Source of the DNA: Gemmiger sp. An194
GTDB lineage: Bacteria > Bacillota > Clostridia > Oscillospirales > Ruminococcaceae
DNA length: 64,000 bases
NCBI RefSeq assembly: GCF_002160145.1
Contig: NZ_NFKA01000010.1
Span: 1-64,000, forward strand
Direction: 5' to 3'
In this document: piece by piece, positions 33,149 to 42,750 of the stretch
Position numbering within the stretch: position 1 is the stretch's first letter
Layout: every line of letters begins with the position of its first letter
Translations under genes and position numbers: made by a program
The notes under the pieces: model-generated
The model's input: only the letters and a program-made list of their open reading frames with translations
Databases searched by the model: none
Told to the model about the DNA's origin: nothing

Positions 33149-33177
33149 CAAAAAGGGGCACCCGAGCGGGGTGCCCC
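33149..33177 (-). terminator. Terminator of gdhA
   Basis: On the minus strand GGGGCACCC and GGGTGCCCC form a stem followed by TTTTTG. Confidence 0.9.
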
Positions 33178-33193
33178 AAAGAAAATGCGATGA

Positions 33194-34558
<1,365 letters not shown>

Positions 34559-34647
34559 TCAAACGATCATCATTGATAGGCAGCGGATCGGAATCTATCG
34601 CCTATGGCGCACAGGGCCCAAAGCCCTGCTTCACTGCTATGCATTTT

Positions 34648-34676
34648 ATTATAAAACCGTATTAAAGTGTTTGCAA
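34648..34676 (-). promoter_or_regulatory. Promoter of gdhA
   Basis: Minus-strand TTGCAA (34671-34676) and TATAAT (34648-34653) with 17-bp spacing. This leaves about a 100-nt leader before gdhA. Confidence 0.8.
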
Positions 34677-34802
34677 GAAAAAACTTTTCCCGGCAAAGCA
34701 GTTTTTTCGGGCGCCTCGGCCAATATTTTTTGTGCAAATCTACAAAACACTTTGTCGAATCAGTCATACTTTTCCTAAAACGCCCGGGTTTTCGGCCCGG
34801 GC

Positions 34803-34831
34803 TTGCGCCGGGCGGCGTTGTGTGATACAAT
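34803..34831 (+). promoter_or_regulatory. Promoter of rnpB
   Basis: TTGCGC (34803-34808) and TACAAT (34826-34831) with 17-bp spacing, just before the RNA 5' end. Confidence 0.75.
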
Positions 34832-34839
34832 ATGGAACG

Positions 34840-35183
34840 GAAAACGAGTGGAACATACGGCAGCGGGGCGGCATTGCGTTCGCTCTGAGGAAAGTCCGGG
34901 CTTCACAGGGGAATGGTAACTGCTAACGGCAGCCGGGGGCGACCCCAGGGATAGTGCAACAGAAAGAAACCGCCGCGTTTTGCGGTAAGGATGGAAAGGC
35001 GAGGTAAGAGCTCACCAGCGCACTGGCGACTTTGCGGCTATGTAAACCCTACCAGAAGCAACACCCGTATGGGGCATACAGCGCTCCCCGCGCGCCCCGG
35101 AGGTGGCATGAACCCTGCGGCAACGCAGGGTCTAGACAGATTGCCGTTTAATACAGAACCCGGCTTACGGTCCGGTCGTTTTC
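34840..35183 (+). ncRNA. rnpB: RNase P RNA, bacterial type A
   Basis: The P1 helix is formed by GAAAACGA (34840-34847) with TCGTTTTC (35176-35183). Between them are the conserved GAGGAAAGTCCGGGC (CR-I), ACAGAAAGAAACCGCC, GGTAAGGATGGAAAGGCGAGGTAAGAGCTCACCAG in order, GTAAACCCTACC and AGATTGCCGTTTAATACAGAACCCGGCTTAC read in pieces. It is the ribozyme that matures tRNA 5' ends. Its own promoter and a strong terminator bound it. Confidence 0.95.
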
Positions 35184-35188
35184 TATCA

Positions 35189-35231
35189 AAAAGGGCGTGT
35201 TTCCCGTTTGGGAAACACGCCCTTTTTGATG
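35189..35231. terminator. Terminator of rnpB and of the BofA gene
   Basis: AAAAGGGCGTGTTTCCC pairs with GGGAAACACGCCCTTTTT around a GTTT loop; it serves both converging units. Confidence 0.93.
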
Positions 35232-35232
35232 T

Positions 35233-35487
35233 TCAGAGCCCCAAAAGCAGATCCAGCAGCAGCAGGGTGACGACCCCCGGCGCGCCCAGCACCACCGCCA
35301 TGAAGCTGGTGGCCCAGTTCAGCGCCAGGCTCACGCCGGTGACCGGCGCCAGCAGATTCACCGCCCCCAGCGCCCCCATTCCGGTGAGCGCCGCACTCAG
35401 CGCCGTGCGCAGCGGGCGGCGGCTGTGCCCCGCGGCCAGCCCCACCGCCACCAGCAGCACGGCTGCTCCCAGGGCCAGCGCCGTCAC
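35233..35487 (-). CDS. BofA family membrane protein
   Basis: The 84-aa product has two or three hydrophobic helices and the BofA pattern NLLAPVTGVSLALNWATSFMAVVLGAPGVVTLLLLDLL. In Bacillus BofA inhibits SpoIVFB processing of pro-sigma-K in the forespore membrane; members also occur in species whose sporulation is unproven. The GTG start (35487) overlaps the DUF2508 stop by 4 bp, which points to coupled translation. The pair DUF2508-BofA matches Bacillus yaaL-bofA, though recR lies 16 kb away here. Confidence 0.85.
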   Translation of the reverse strand: MTALALGAAVLLVAVGLAAGHSRRPLRTALSAALTGMGALGAVNLLAPVTGVSLALNWATSFMAVVLGAPGVVTLLLLDLLLGL

Positions 35488-35768
35488 AGAATGGCCCGCA
35501 GCCCCTGGGCCCGGGCCTTGCGCTGGTAGTAGCGGTAGCGGCTTTGAATGGCCTGATACTCATAGATCAGCGCGTCGATCAGCTCCGGCTCGGTCTCCAG
35601 ATCAAAGCACATCTGGTTCTGGCGCATCTGCCAGAGGCAGCGGCGCAGCTGCTCCTCCAAAGGCAGCACCTGGCAGGCCTCCCGGTCCAGCCGCTCCTGC
35701 CGGCCCTCGCTCAACGCGCGGGCCATCCGCTGCAGTGCGGGCGGCCGTTTGGCGGCGGCTTCCATCAT
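35484..35768 (-). CDS. DUF2508 (YaaL-like) family protein
   Basis: The 94-aa soluble helical protein is rich in Arg/Gln/Glu. It contains LRRCLWQMRQNQMCFDLETEPELIDALIYEYQAIQSRYRYYQRKAR, which here is split over several helices and is the DUF2508 core. The function is unknown. It has GGAG 9 nt before the first of two ATGs and is translationally coupled to the BofA gene. Confidence 0.85.
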   Translation of the reverse strand: MMEAAAKRPPALQRMARALSEGRQERLDREACQVLPLEEQLRRCLWQMRQNQMCFDLETEPELIDALIYEYQAIQSRYRYYQRKARAQGLRAIL

Positions 35769-35849
35769 TGCGATCCACTCCCTTCGAATCCTTCCTGTTT
35801 ATGGATATGCTTCCAGTATGGCCCGGTAGACCCGGTTCGATTCCCTCTG

Positions 35850-35904
35850 CATGCAAAAAATAACCGCTCGCTTTGCAACACACAAAGCAAACGGTTATTT
35901 TTTA
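35850..35904. terminator. Bidirectional terminator after the Crp/Fnr regulator gene
   Basis: AAAAAATAACCG with GCTTTG and CAAAGC with CGGTTATTTTTT form a two-part stem. It ends transcription of the minus-strand regulator gene and overlaps its last codon. Confidence 0.88.
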
Positions 35905-36579
35905 CTCTTTGGTGCGGGGAACGCTCCATTCCCCTTCCTCCTGCTGCCGGTCCAGCTCCAGCGGCTGCAGGATGCGGTAGCCGCCCCGGATCTTTTCCAG
36001 AATGCCCCGGGCGCACAGCTCGTTCATGGTGCGCAGAAGGTGCCGGTAGCTCACCCCAAGATATTCGGCGGTCTCAGTGAGGCGGCCGCTGAACACACCC
36101 TCTCGCTGGCTTCGTGCGATGTAGGCTCGCAGCCGGGTCTCCAGCGGAGCCAGGATGTTAAGGGTATCGTTCACCGCGTTGCGGGCCACGATCTGGGCCA
36201 GCATGTGGGCCACCCGGTTCATAAACCGGATGTTCCCCCGCAGGCTGGCGGCGTATTTTTGCATGGGCAGCGCCACGCAGCGCACGGTGCTGTCCGCCTG
36301 AATGCTGGTGGTGACGGCCTCGCCGGTCATCAGCTCCACCTCGCCCACCAGGGTACCGGGTCCGTTGTAGCAGAACAGCAGGGTCTTGTCCGCCGGGGTG
36401 ACGGTACACACCTTCACCCTGCCCTCCACCACGAAGAGCAGCTCCTCCATGGGGCAGCCCTGACGGCAGAGGAAATCCCCCCGCCGGTATTGGCGCAGGC
36501 GGGCATCCGGGTAATCCTTCCGCTCCAGCCCAAAATCCTCCAGCTGCTTCCAGTATTGTTCCAGCCGGTTGTTTTCCAT
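35902..36579 (-). CDS. Crp/Fnr-family transcription regulator
   Basis: The 225-aa protein has an N-terminal cyclic-nucleotide-binding-type beta roll (about 25-120, with YRRGDFLCRQGCPMEELLFVVEGRVKV and GTLVGEVELMTG). A long dimer helix and a C-terminal winged helix (about 165-205, FSGRLTETAEYLGVSYRHLLRTMNELCARG) follow. There is no Fnr-type N-terminal cysteine cluster, so a YeiL-like or ligand-sensing type is more likely than an iron-sulfur sensor. It lies 9 bp downstream of the MFS gene in the same operon and may control that transporter. Confidence 0.88.
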   Translation of the reverse strand: MENNRLEQYWKQLEDFGLERKDYPDARLRQYRRGDFLCRQGCPMEELLFVVEGRVKVCTVTPADKTLLFCYNGPGTLVGEVELMTGEAVTTSIQADSTVRCVALPMQKYAASLRGNIRFMNRVAHMLAQIVARNAVNDTLNILAPLETRLRAYIARSQREGVFSGRLTETAEYLGVSYRHLLRTMNELCARGILEKIRGGYRILQPLELDRQQEEGEWSVPRTKE

Positions 36580-36588
36580 TCTTTTCCC

Positions 36589-37758
36589 TCACTTTTCCTG
36601 TGTGCCCTGCAGCGGGGCCTGAGGCTTGCGGCTGGCCAGCGCCGAGCCCAGCGCACAGGCAAGGCCCAGCACACCCGCGACCCGGAACACATCCGCCGGG
36701 CTCTCCCCCACAAAGCCCGCCAGAAAGCCGGTGATGTAGGGCGAGGCAAAATAGCCCACGTTCACCACCGTGAGCACCGCCGCGGTGACAGCGGCCAGGC
36801 GGCGGGGTCCCGCACAGCGGGAGAAGCCCAGCATCAGGTTGGGGCTGAACAGACCCATGCCCAGAAACGCGCCCGCCACGCACAGCGCCGCGCCGGGCAG
36901 GCTGATCCACAGGCTGCCCGCCAGATACAGCGCGCCCAGAATGGCGAAGGCCCAGGTCATGGTGAAGCGGCCGGTACGGCGCTCGAACCAGGCAAAGCCG
37001 GTGGACATCAGCCCCGCCAGCACGCAGCCCACTGCACTGATCACACCGGTGAGGGCGGTATCGCCCAGGCCGTAGCCCTCCACGTACAGGGAAAGATGAG
37101 TGTTCACCATGTAAAAGAGCGCCGCGAAGGCAAAGCCCTCCACCGCCAGCCGAACCGCGCCGGACAGACTGAACCAGTCACCGCCCTCCCTGGGGCCTTC
37201 CTCATGGTGGCTCTGCCGGGGCAGGAACAGCACCGCCAGCACCAGCGGCACCAGCACCGCCAGAAAACACAGGTACACGTTGTACCAGCCGCTGCGGGCC
37301 AGCACACCGCCCACCAGAGTGGCCGCCACCCGGCCCAGCTGCAGCATACCGGTGACCATGCCCATCACCCGGCTGCGCTCCTCGCCTTCAAAGCCGTCGT
37401 TCACCAGCAGCGGATAGAGGGTGGCCTGCATGCCATAGGCCGCGCCCATGACCACACTGGCGGCGATCAGGGCGGGCAGATTTTCCCGCAGCACAAAGCT
37501 TGCAAGGCCCGAGCCGAAGAACACGGCCAGCGCCGTGATGGAAAGCTGGCGGCGGCTGAACCGCTTCTCCAGCCAGGGCTCGGCCACAATACCCGCGATG
37601 CCGGTCAGGTTGGGCAGGGCGAGCAGCAGCAGCACCGTATTCTGGGGCTGGTCCGGGAAGGCGGCCACCATGCCGGACACCGCCACCGACGGGATCATAT
37701 ACAACAGATTCACAAAACAGATGGCCCCGATGGCCACCTTCAAGGGGGTACGCTTCAT
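36589..37758 (-). CDS. Major facilitator superfamily transporter
   Basis: The 389-aa product has about 12 hydrophobic helices. The ATG at 37758 is preferred because AGGAG stands 8 nt before it; the TTG one codon earlier is less well placed. The loop 2-3 signature is weak (EPWLEKRFSRRQLS), and ASVVMGAAYGMQATLYPLLVNDGFEGEERSRVMG marks helices 4-5. The substrate is unknown, as for many sugar- or drug-like MFS members. It is co-transcribed with the Crp/Fnr gene that follows. Confidence 0.88.
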   Translation of the reverse strand: MKRTPLKVAIGAICFVNLLYMIPSVAVSGMVAAFPDQPQNTVLLLLALPNLTGIAGIVAEPWLEKRFSRRQLSITALAVFFGSGLASFVLRENLPALIAASVVMGAAYGMQATLYPLLVNDGFEGEERSRVMGMVTGMLQLGRVAATLVGGVLARSGWYNVYLCFLAVLVPLVLAVLFLPRQSHHEEGPREGGDWFSLSGAVRLAVEGFAFAALFYMVNTHLSLYVEGYGLGDTALTGVISAVGCVLAGLMSTGFAWFERRTGRFTMTWAFAILGALYLAGSLWISLPGAALCVAGAFLGMGLFSPNLMLGFSRCAGPRRLAAVTAAVLTVVNVGYFASPYITGFLAGFVGESPADVFRVAGVLGLACALGSALASRKPQAPLQGTQEK

Positions 37759-37861
37759 CAATGCTTCTCCTTTTTTAGGGGTGGGACGGCAGTCGACCGC
37801 CGCGTATGCTTTATTTTACCACGACCTCCACCCTGCTCTGCAAGGACATCCGTCACAGAAA

Positions 37862-37895
37862 ACGGGCGGGCCTGTCTGGTCCGCCCGTGTTTGGG
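37862..37895 (-). terminator. Terminator of rnr
   Basis: On the minus strand ACGGGCGG and CCGCCCGT form a stem followed by TTTTC. Confidence 0.85.
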
Positions 37896-37896
37896 G

Positions 37897-39993
37897 TTAC
37901 TCGGTTTCTTCCAGGGCAAAATCCACCCGGCCCAGGGCCACGTCCGCCCGGTCCACCCGGACGCGGACCCGGTCGCCCAGGCTCCACGCACGGCCGCTCA
38001 CCGGGTCCTTCAAACGCATGGATTCGATCAGCTGGGGCTCGCCCTTGCAGATGCTCTCGGCGTGCACCAGACCCTCCACAGTGTTTTCCAGCTCCACATA
38101 GATGCCCTGGGGCGCCACGCCGCAGACCACGCCCTCGAACACCTCGCCCAGATGGGCATGCATGTATTCCGCCTTGTAGCAGGCCTCGGCGGACCGCTCC
38201 AGCTGCATGGCCGCCACCTCGCAGGTGCTGGACTGGGCGCTGGCCTCCCGGGCAAACCAGGTGTAGCGCCGGTTCAGCTCCTCCAGGCTGGTGCCGCCCA
38301 GCCAGTCGCTGAGGATGCGGTGGATGGCCAGGTCCGGATAGCGGCGGATGGGGCTGGTGAAGTGGGTGTAATCCTCCAGCGCCAGGCCGTAATGCCCCTT
38401 GGGCTCCGGCTCATAGCAGGCCTTGGCCATGGCCCGCAGCACGCCGGTGTGCACCACCGGCTGCAGGTCGGTGCCCCGGGTGGAATCCAGCAGAGCGGCC
38501 AGCTCCTTCTGGGTGGGCGCTTCGCCGGCAAAGTGATCCGGCAGGCCGCACACCCGCAGCATACCGGTCAGCCGCTCCACCCGCTCCGGGTTCGGGGCCT
38601 CGTGCACCCGGTAAACAAAGGGCAGCTGGTTGCGGCGGGCCAGCTGGGCCGCGCACTGGTTGGCCAGCAGCATGAACTCCTCAATCATGCACTCGGTCAC
38701 CCCGCGGCTGCGCCGCTGGATGTCCACGCAGCGGCCCTCTTCATCCAGCACCAGCTTGGCCTCCTCGGTCTCCAGCTCGATGCCGCCCCGCTCCCGGTGC
38801 ATCTTGGCCCGCTGCTCGTAGAGCTTCTTCATCAGGGGCAACTGGGGCCATACCTCCTCGTATTTTTCCCCCAGCTCGGGGGTCTCCTCTCCGGCCAGCA
38901 GCTGGTTCAGCTCGCTGTAAACGCCCTTGACCCGGCTGCGGATCACGGTCTTTTCAAACCGGAAGTCCCGCAGCTGGCCATCCTCGGTCAGCTGCATGAT
39001 GCAGGAGAAGGCCAGCCGGTCCTCGCCCGGGTTCAGGCTGCACAGCCCGTTGGAGAGCTGACGGGGCAGCATGGGAATCACGCTGTCCGCGTAATAGATG
39101 GAGGTTCCCCGGCGCATGGCCTCCTTGTTCAGCTCGCTGCCCGGCTTCACATAATGGCTCACATCCGCGATGTGCACCCCCAGCTCCCAGCCGTTTTCCA
39201 CCGCCATCAGCGAGATAGCATCGTCAATGTCCTTGGTGGAGGCGGCGTCGATGGTGAAGATGGGCCAGCTGCGCAGGTCGGTGCGCTTTTTCAGGTCCGA
39301 GGACTGGATGCCCTCCAGCCTGCGGGCCTCAGCCTTCACCTTTTCGGGGAAGTGCCGATCCACACCGGCGGCGTACAGCAGCGCCTTGGCGCAGTTCTTG
39401 GCGGCCTGGGCACTGCCGAAGCGCAGCGCCACGCCCACCCGGTGGTCCTCATAGTCCTCGCCCCGGCTCAGCAGCTCCACCGCCGCCTTGTCGCCGTCCG
39501 ACGCGCCGCCCGCGGCGCTCTTTTTCACCTGCAGGCGCACGAATGGGCATTCATCCGGCAGCAGATACAGCCGCTCCTTCTCCTTCAAAATGGTGCCCAC
39601 AAAGTTTTTGCGGGGCTGCACCACTGCCAGGATCTCGCCCTCCCGGGAGCCGGGAACCCTGGGCTTGTCGAACAGCTTCACCAGCACCCGGTCGCCGGGC
39701 AGCGCACCGCACAGCGCCCGGCCGGGGATGAAGATATCGCCCTTCTGGTCGTTTTCCGGCGCGGCAAAGCCGAAGCTGGGCCCCAGCTTGACCAGCACGC
39801 ACTCCAGCGTGCTTTCGGCCTTGGCGTCCTTTGCCAGAAAATAGGCGCCGCTCTTCTGGCGGATCTTTCCCTTCTTGTGCAGCTCGTCCACAGTCTGCTG
39901 CACCTTTTTGTCGTTGCCCAGCTTGTTCTTCAATTCTTTGAGACGCCTGGGCTTTTTCTCCAGCTCCCGGAGGATCTTGGATCGAATGGACAT
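37897..39993 (-). CDS. rnr: Ribonuclease R
   Basis: The 698-aa 3'-5' exoribonuclease degrades structured RNA and tmRNA-linked messages. The start is ATG 39993 with GAGGGAGGG upstream. An N-terminal winged helix (IRSKILRELEKKPRRLKELKNKLG) and cold-shock domains precede the RNB core, whose catalytic aspartates are in TIDAASTKDIDDAIS. The core continues through RLTGMLRVCGL and TSPIRRYPDLAIHR. A C-terminal S1 domain (GEVFEGVVCGVAPQGIYVEL) ends the protein. The C-terminal lysine-rich tail of some enzymes is lacking. secG stands upstream with a terminator between. Confidence 0.97.
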   Translation of the reverse strand: MSIRSKILRELEKKPRRLKELKNKLGNDKKVQQTVDELHKKGKIRQKSGAYFLAKDAKAESTLECVLVKLGPSFGFAAPENDQKGDIFIPGRALCGALPGDRVLVKLFDKPRVPGSREGEILAVVQPRKNFVGTILKEKERLYLLPDECPFVRLQVKKSAAGGASDGDKAAVELLSRGEDYEDHRVGVALRFGSAQAAKNCAKALLYAAGVDRHFPEKVKAEARRLEGIQSSDLKKRTDLRSWPIFTIDAASTKDIDDAISLMAVENGWELGVHIADVSHYVKPGSELNKEAMRRGTSIYYADSVIPMLPRQLSNGLCSLNPGEDRLAFSCIMQLTEDGQLRDFRFEKTVIRSRVKGVYSELNQLLAGEETPELGEKYEEVWPQLPLMKKLYEQRAKMHRERGGIELETEEAKLVLDEEGRCVDIQRRSRGVTECMIEEFMLLANQCAAQLARRNQLPFVYRVHEAPNPERVERLTGMLRVCGLPDHFAGEAPTQKELAALLDSTRGTDLQPVVHTGVLRAMAKACYEPEPKGHYGLALEDYTHFTSPIRRYPDLAIHRILSDWLGGTSLEELNRRYTWFAREASAQSSTCEVAAMQLERSAEACYKAEYMHAHLGEVFEGVVCGVAPQGIYVELENTVEGLVHAESICKGEPQLIESMRLKDPVSGRAWSLGDRVRVRVDRADVALGRVDFALEETE

Positions 39994-40045
39994 GACATTT
40001 CCCTCCCTCTTGGCGGCCCTGCACCCCTCGTACCGAGCCATGGAA

Positions 40046-40079
40046 AGACAAAAAGGGCCCGCGCAATGCGGGCCCTCTT
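40046..40079 (-). terminator. Terminator between secG and rnr
   Basis: GAGGGCCCGC pairs with GCGGGCCCTT on the minus strand, followed by TTTTG. It may only partly stop transcription, since rnr has no obvious promoter of its own. Confidence 0.8.
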
Positions 40080-40084
40080 GCTTG

Positions 40085-40336
40085 TTAGTTCATGCTCATA
40101 ACGCTCAGCACGCTGACCGCGATCATGACAACAAAGAAAACGATGCCCACGATCTTGGTGTACTTGGCGAGCCTCACGTCCTTGGCACGGGTACGGCCGG
40201 CTTCCATCATGCCGCCCTCGCCGGCGATGGCACCGGACAGGCCGCGGCCCTTGGACTCCTGGGACAGGGTCAGAAATACGATCACGATGGCGGCCAGGAT
40301 CAGCACGACACCGCTGATGATCTCGATAATACTCAT
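40085..40336 (-). CDS. secG: Preprotein translocase subunit SecG
   Basis: The 83-aa protein has two membrane helices (IIEIISGVVLILAAIVIVFLTLSQ and YTKIVGIVFFVVMIAVSVLSV) linked by the conserved SQESKGRGLSGAI-GEGG loop. SecG supports SecYE in protein export. The ATG at 40336 has GGAGGAG 10 nt upstream. secG next to rnr is a common Firmicute order. Confidence 0.95.
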   Translation of the reverse strand: MSIIEIISGVVLILAAIVIVFLTLSQESKGRGLSGAIAGEGGMMEAGRTRAKDVRLAKYTKIVGIVFFVVMIAVSVLSVMSMN

Positions 40337-40413
40337 AGTGTAAACGCTCCTCCGCTTTTTATACGCGCTAATATGCAAGTATGATGATACCACACAGCCC
40401 CGCAAAATGCAAG

Positions 40414-40431
40414 GGCAACACCGCACAATTC
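40414..40431 (+). repeat. Solo end of the 171-bp inverted-repeat element
   Basis: GGCAACACCGCACAATTC matches the ends of the element at 30076-30246 at 17 of 18 positions against each. No partner end is visible within the next 600 bp, so this is a truncated copy or a shared protein-binding site. Confidence 0.55.
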
Positions 40432-40482
40432 GCGGCAAATGCCCGGATTTCTGCGGGCTTTTCCCGGGGCAGCAGGCCGGTT

Positions 40483-42732
40483 TTACTGGCCCAGCTGCAG
40501 CTGCTCGGCCACATCCTCCTCCCGCACCAGAGCGCCTGCGGCGGGCAAGCTGCGCACCCGGTACCGATGGGGGTTGGCCAGCTCCAGCGCACCGGCGGGC
40601 TTGACCCATTCGATGTGCTGGTTCTTTTTCAGGGTGATCACCGCCACGCCCGCGGTGTCGCGGGTCTGCTTCTCGGCGATCTGGGTGGTGTGGGCCAGCA
40701 GCATCCGGCCGCCGCTGGTGCGAACCGCCAGCTCGGTCTCCTCAGGCAGCTGCACCATGCAGGCCAGCTGCTCCTTGTCGCTGTAGGCCTTGAGCAGCTT
40801 TTTGCGGTTCTGCTTGGTGGCGTAGCTGTTCATGGGGATCTTGGCGAATTTGCCGTTGGCGTAGGCAAACAGCATATAGCCCTTGTAATCCAGGGTGACC
40901 GCCATGTAGACCGGCAGCTCGCCCTCGTCCATGCCCAGGCTGGCCGCCACGAACTCGCCCATCACGCTGGCCTTGGTGTCGGCAAAATCCGCCGCGCGGC
41001 ACTTGTACACCTGCCGCTGGTCGGTGAAGAACAGCAGCCAGGCGTCGTTGCGGGTCTCGATCTGCTGCACCACTTCGTCGCCTTCCTTGAGCTTCTGCTC
41101 GCCGCTCATACGCAGCGACTGGGGGGTGATCTTCTTGAAGTAGCCCTCCCGGGTGAAGAAGACGGTGACCGGGTAATCCGGCAGGCTCTCCTCCTCGGCG
41201 GCGGAGTCCGCGGTCTCCACGTCGTACAGAATCTGGCAGCGGCGGGGCTGACCGTATTTCTTGGCCACCGCGTTCAGCTCTTCGATGATGATGCGGCGGA
41301 TCTTGGCCTCGGATTTCAGGATATCCTCCAGGCGGGCGATCTCGGCCTCCAGGTCAGCGATCTCCTGGGTGCGCTTGAGGATGTATTCCCGGTTCAGATG
41401 GCGCAGCTTAATCTCGGCCACGTACTCGGCCTGGGTCTCGTCGATGCCGAAGCCGATCATCAGGTTGGGCACCACCTCGGAATCCTCCTCGGTTTCCCGC
41501 ACGATGCGGATGGCCTTGTCGATGTCCAGCAAAATGGCCTCCAGGCCCTTCAAAAGGTGCAGGCGCTTCTGCTTGCCCTGCAGGTCGTGATAGGTGCGGC
41601 GGCGCACGCATTCCACCCGGAATGCCACCCACTCGTTCAGGATCTGCCGCACGCCCAGCACACGGGGCTGGCCGCCGATGAGCAGGTTGAAGTTGCAGGC
41701 GAAGCTGTCCTCCAAAGGAGTGGTGCGGAACAGCTTCTGCATCAGCTTGTCCGGGTCCTGGCCGCGCTTCAGGTCAATGGTCAGCTTGAGGCCGTTCAGA
41801 TCGGTCTCGTCGCGCATGTCGCTGATTTCCTTGATCTTGCCGGTCTTCACCAGCTCGGCGATCTTGTCCATCACCGCCTCCACCGTGGTGGTGGGAGGAA
41901 TGCGGGTGATCTCCAGCATGTTGCCGTCCTTCTCGTAACGGTACTGGGCGCGCACCCGCACGCTGCCGCGGCCGGTCTCGTAGATCTTGCGCAGCTCGGC
42001 CTCGTTGTACAGAATCTCACCGCCGCCCACAAAATCCGGAGCGGGCAGGGTGGTGAGCAGGTCGTGGTCCGGATGGCGCATCAGGGCCACGGTGGTCTCG
42101 CACAGCTCCGCCAGGTTGAAGGAGCAGATGTTGGAGGCCATGCCCACGGCGATGCCCAGGGTGTTGTTGGCCAGAATGGTGGGGAAGGTCACCGGCAGCA
42201 GGGTGGGCTCGGTGGTGGTGCCGTCGTAGTTGGGCACAAAGTCCACGGTGTCCTTGTCGATGTCCCGGAACAGCTCCTCGCACACCGCCTCCAGCTTGGC
42301 TTCGGTGTATCGGCTGGCGGCGTAGGCCATGTCCCGGCTGTAGGCCTTGCCGAAGTTGCCCTTGGAATCCACAAAGGGCACCAGCAGGCTCTCGTTGCCT
42401 CGGCCCATGCGCACCATGGTCTCATAGATGGCCGCGTCGCCGTGGGGGTTCAGGTGCATGGTGCTGCCCACGATGTTGGCGCTCTTGGTACGGGCGCCCT
42501 TCAACAGGCCCATGCCGTACATGGTGTACAAAAGCTTGCGGTGAGCGGGCTTGAAGCCGTCGATCTCCGGCAGTGCGCGGGAGACGATGACGCTCATGGC
42601 GTAGGGCATGTAGTTCTTTTCCAGGGTCTCGGTGATGGGGCTCTGGATTACAACGCCCGCGTCCAGGATCTCCACGTTATCGCCCAGCTGGGGCCGGGCG
42701 GGGGTGGCGCGTTTGGTCTGTTTTTTTGCCAT
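40483..42732 (-). CDS. parC: Type IIA topoisomerase subunit A, topo IV-like
   Basis: The 749-aa cytosolic subunit breaks and rejoins DNA. The core has PYAMSVIVSRALPEIDGFKPAHRKLLYTM, then GDAAIYETMVRMGRG, and the catalytic tyrosine pair AASRYTE (about residue 130). A coiled-coil stretch (about 440-480) and a shortened beta-pinwheel end the chain. It lacks a GyrA box, which favours topo IV over gyrase. The quinolone-determining segment reads HLNPHGDAAIYE, with Asn at the site where GyrA has Gly/Ser. parE precedes it by 18 bp. Confidence 0.9.
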   Translation of the reverse strand: MAKKQTKRATPARPQLGDNVEILDAGVVIQSPITETLEKNYMPYAMSVIVSRALPEIDGFKPAHRKLLYTMYGMGLLKGARTKSANIVGSTMHLNPHGDAAIYETMVRMGRGNESLLVPFVDSKGNFGKAYSRDMAYAASRYTEAKLEAVCEELFRDIDKDTVDFVPNYDGTTTEPTLLPVTFPTILANNTLGIAVGMASNICSFNLAELCETTVALMRHPDHDLLTTLPAPDFVGGGEILYNEAELRKIYETGRGSVRVRAQYRYEKDGNMLEITRIPPTTTVEAVMDKIAELVKTGKIKEISDMRDETDLNGLKLTIDLKRGQDPDKLMQKLFRTTPLEDSFACNFNLLIGGQPRVLGVRQILNEWVAFRVECVRRRTYHDLQGKQKRLHLLKGLEAILLDIDKAIRIVRETEEDSEVVPNLMIGFGIDETQAEYVAEIKLRHLNREYILKRTQEIADLEAEIARLEDILKSEAKIRRIIIEELNAVAKKYGQPRRCQILYDVETADSAAEEESLPDYPVTVFFTREGYFKKITPQSLRMSGEQKLKEGDEVVQQIETRNDAWLLFFTDQRQVYKCRAADFADTKASVMGEFVAASLGMDEGELPVYMAVTLDYKGYMLFAYANGKFAKIPMNSYATKQNRKKLLKAYSDKEQLACMVQLPEETELAVRTSGGRMLLAHTTQIAEKQTRDTAGVAVITLKKNQHIEWVKPAGALELANPHRYRVRSLPAAGALVREEDVAEQLQLGQ

Positions 42733-42750
42733 TGCTCTTCTCTCCTCCCC

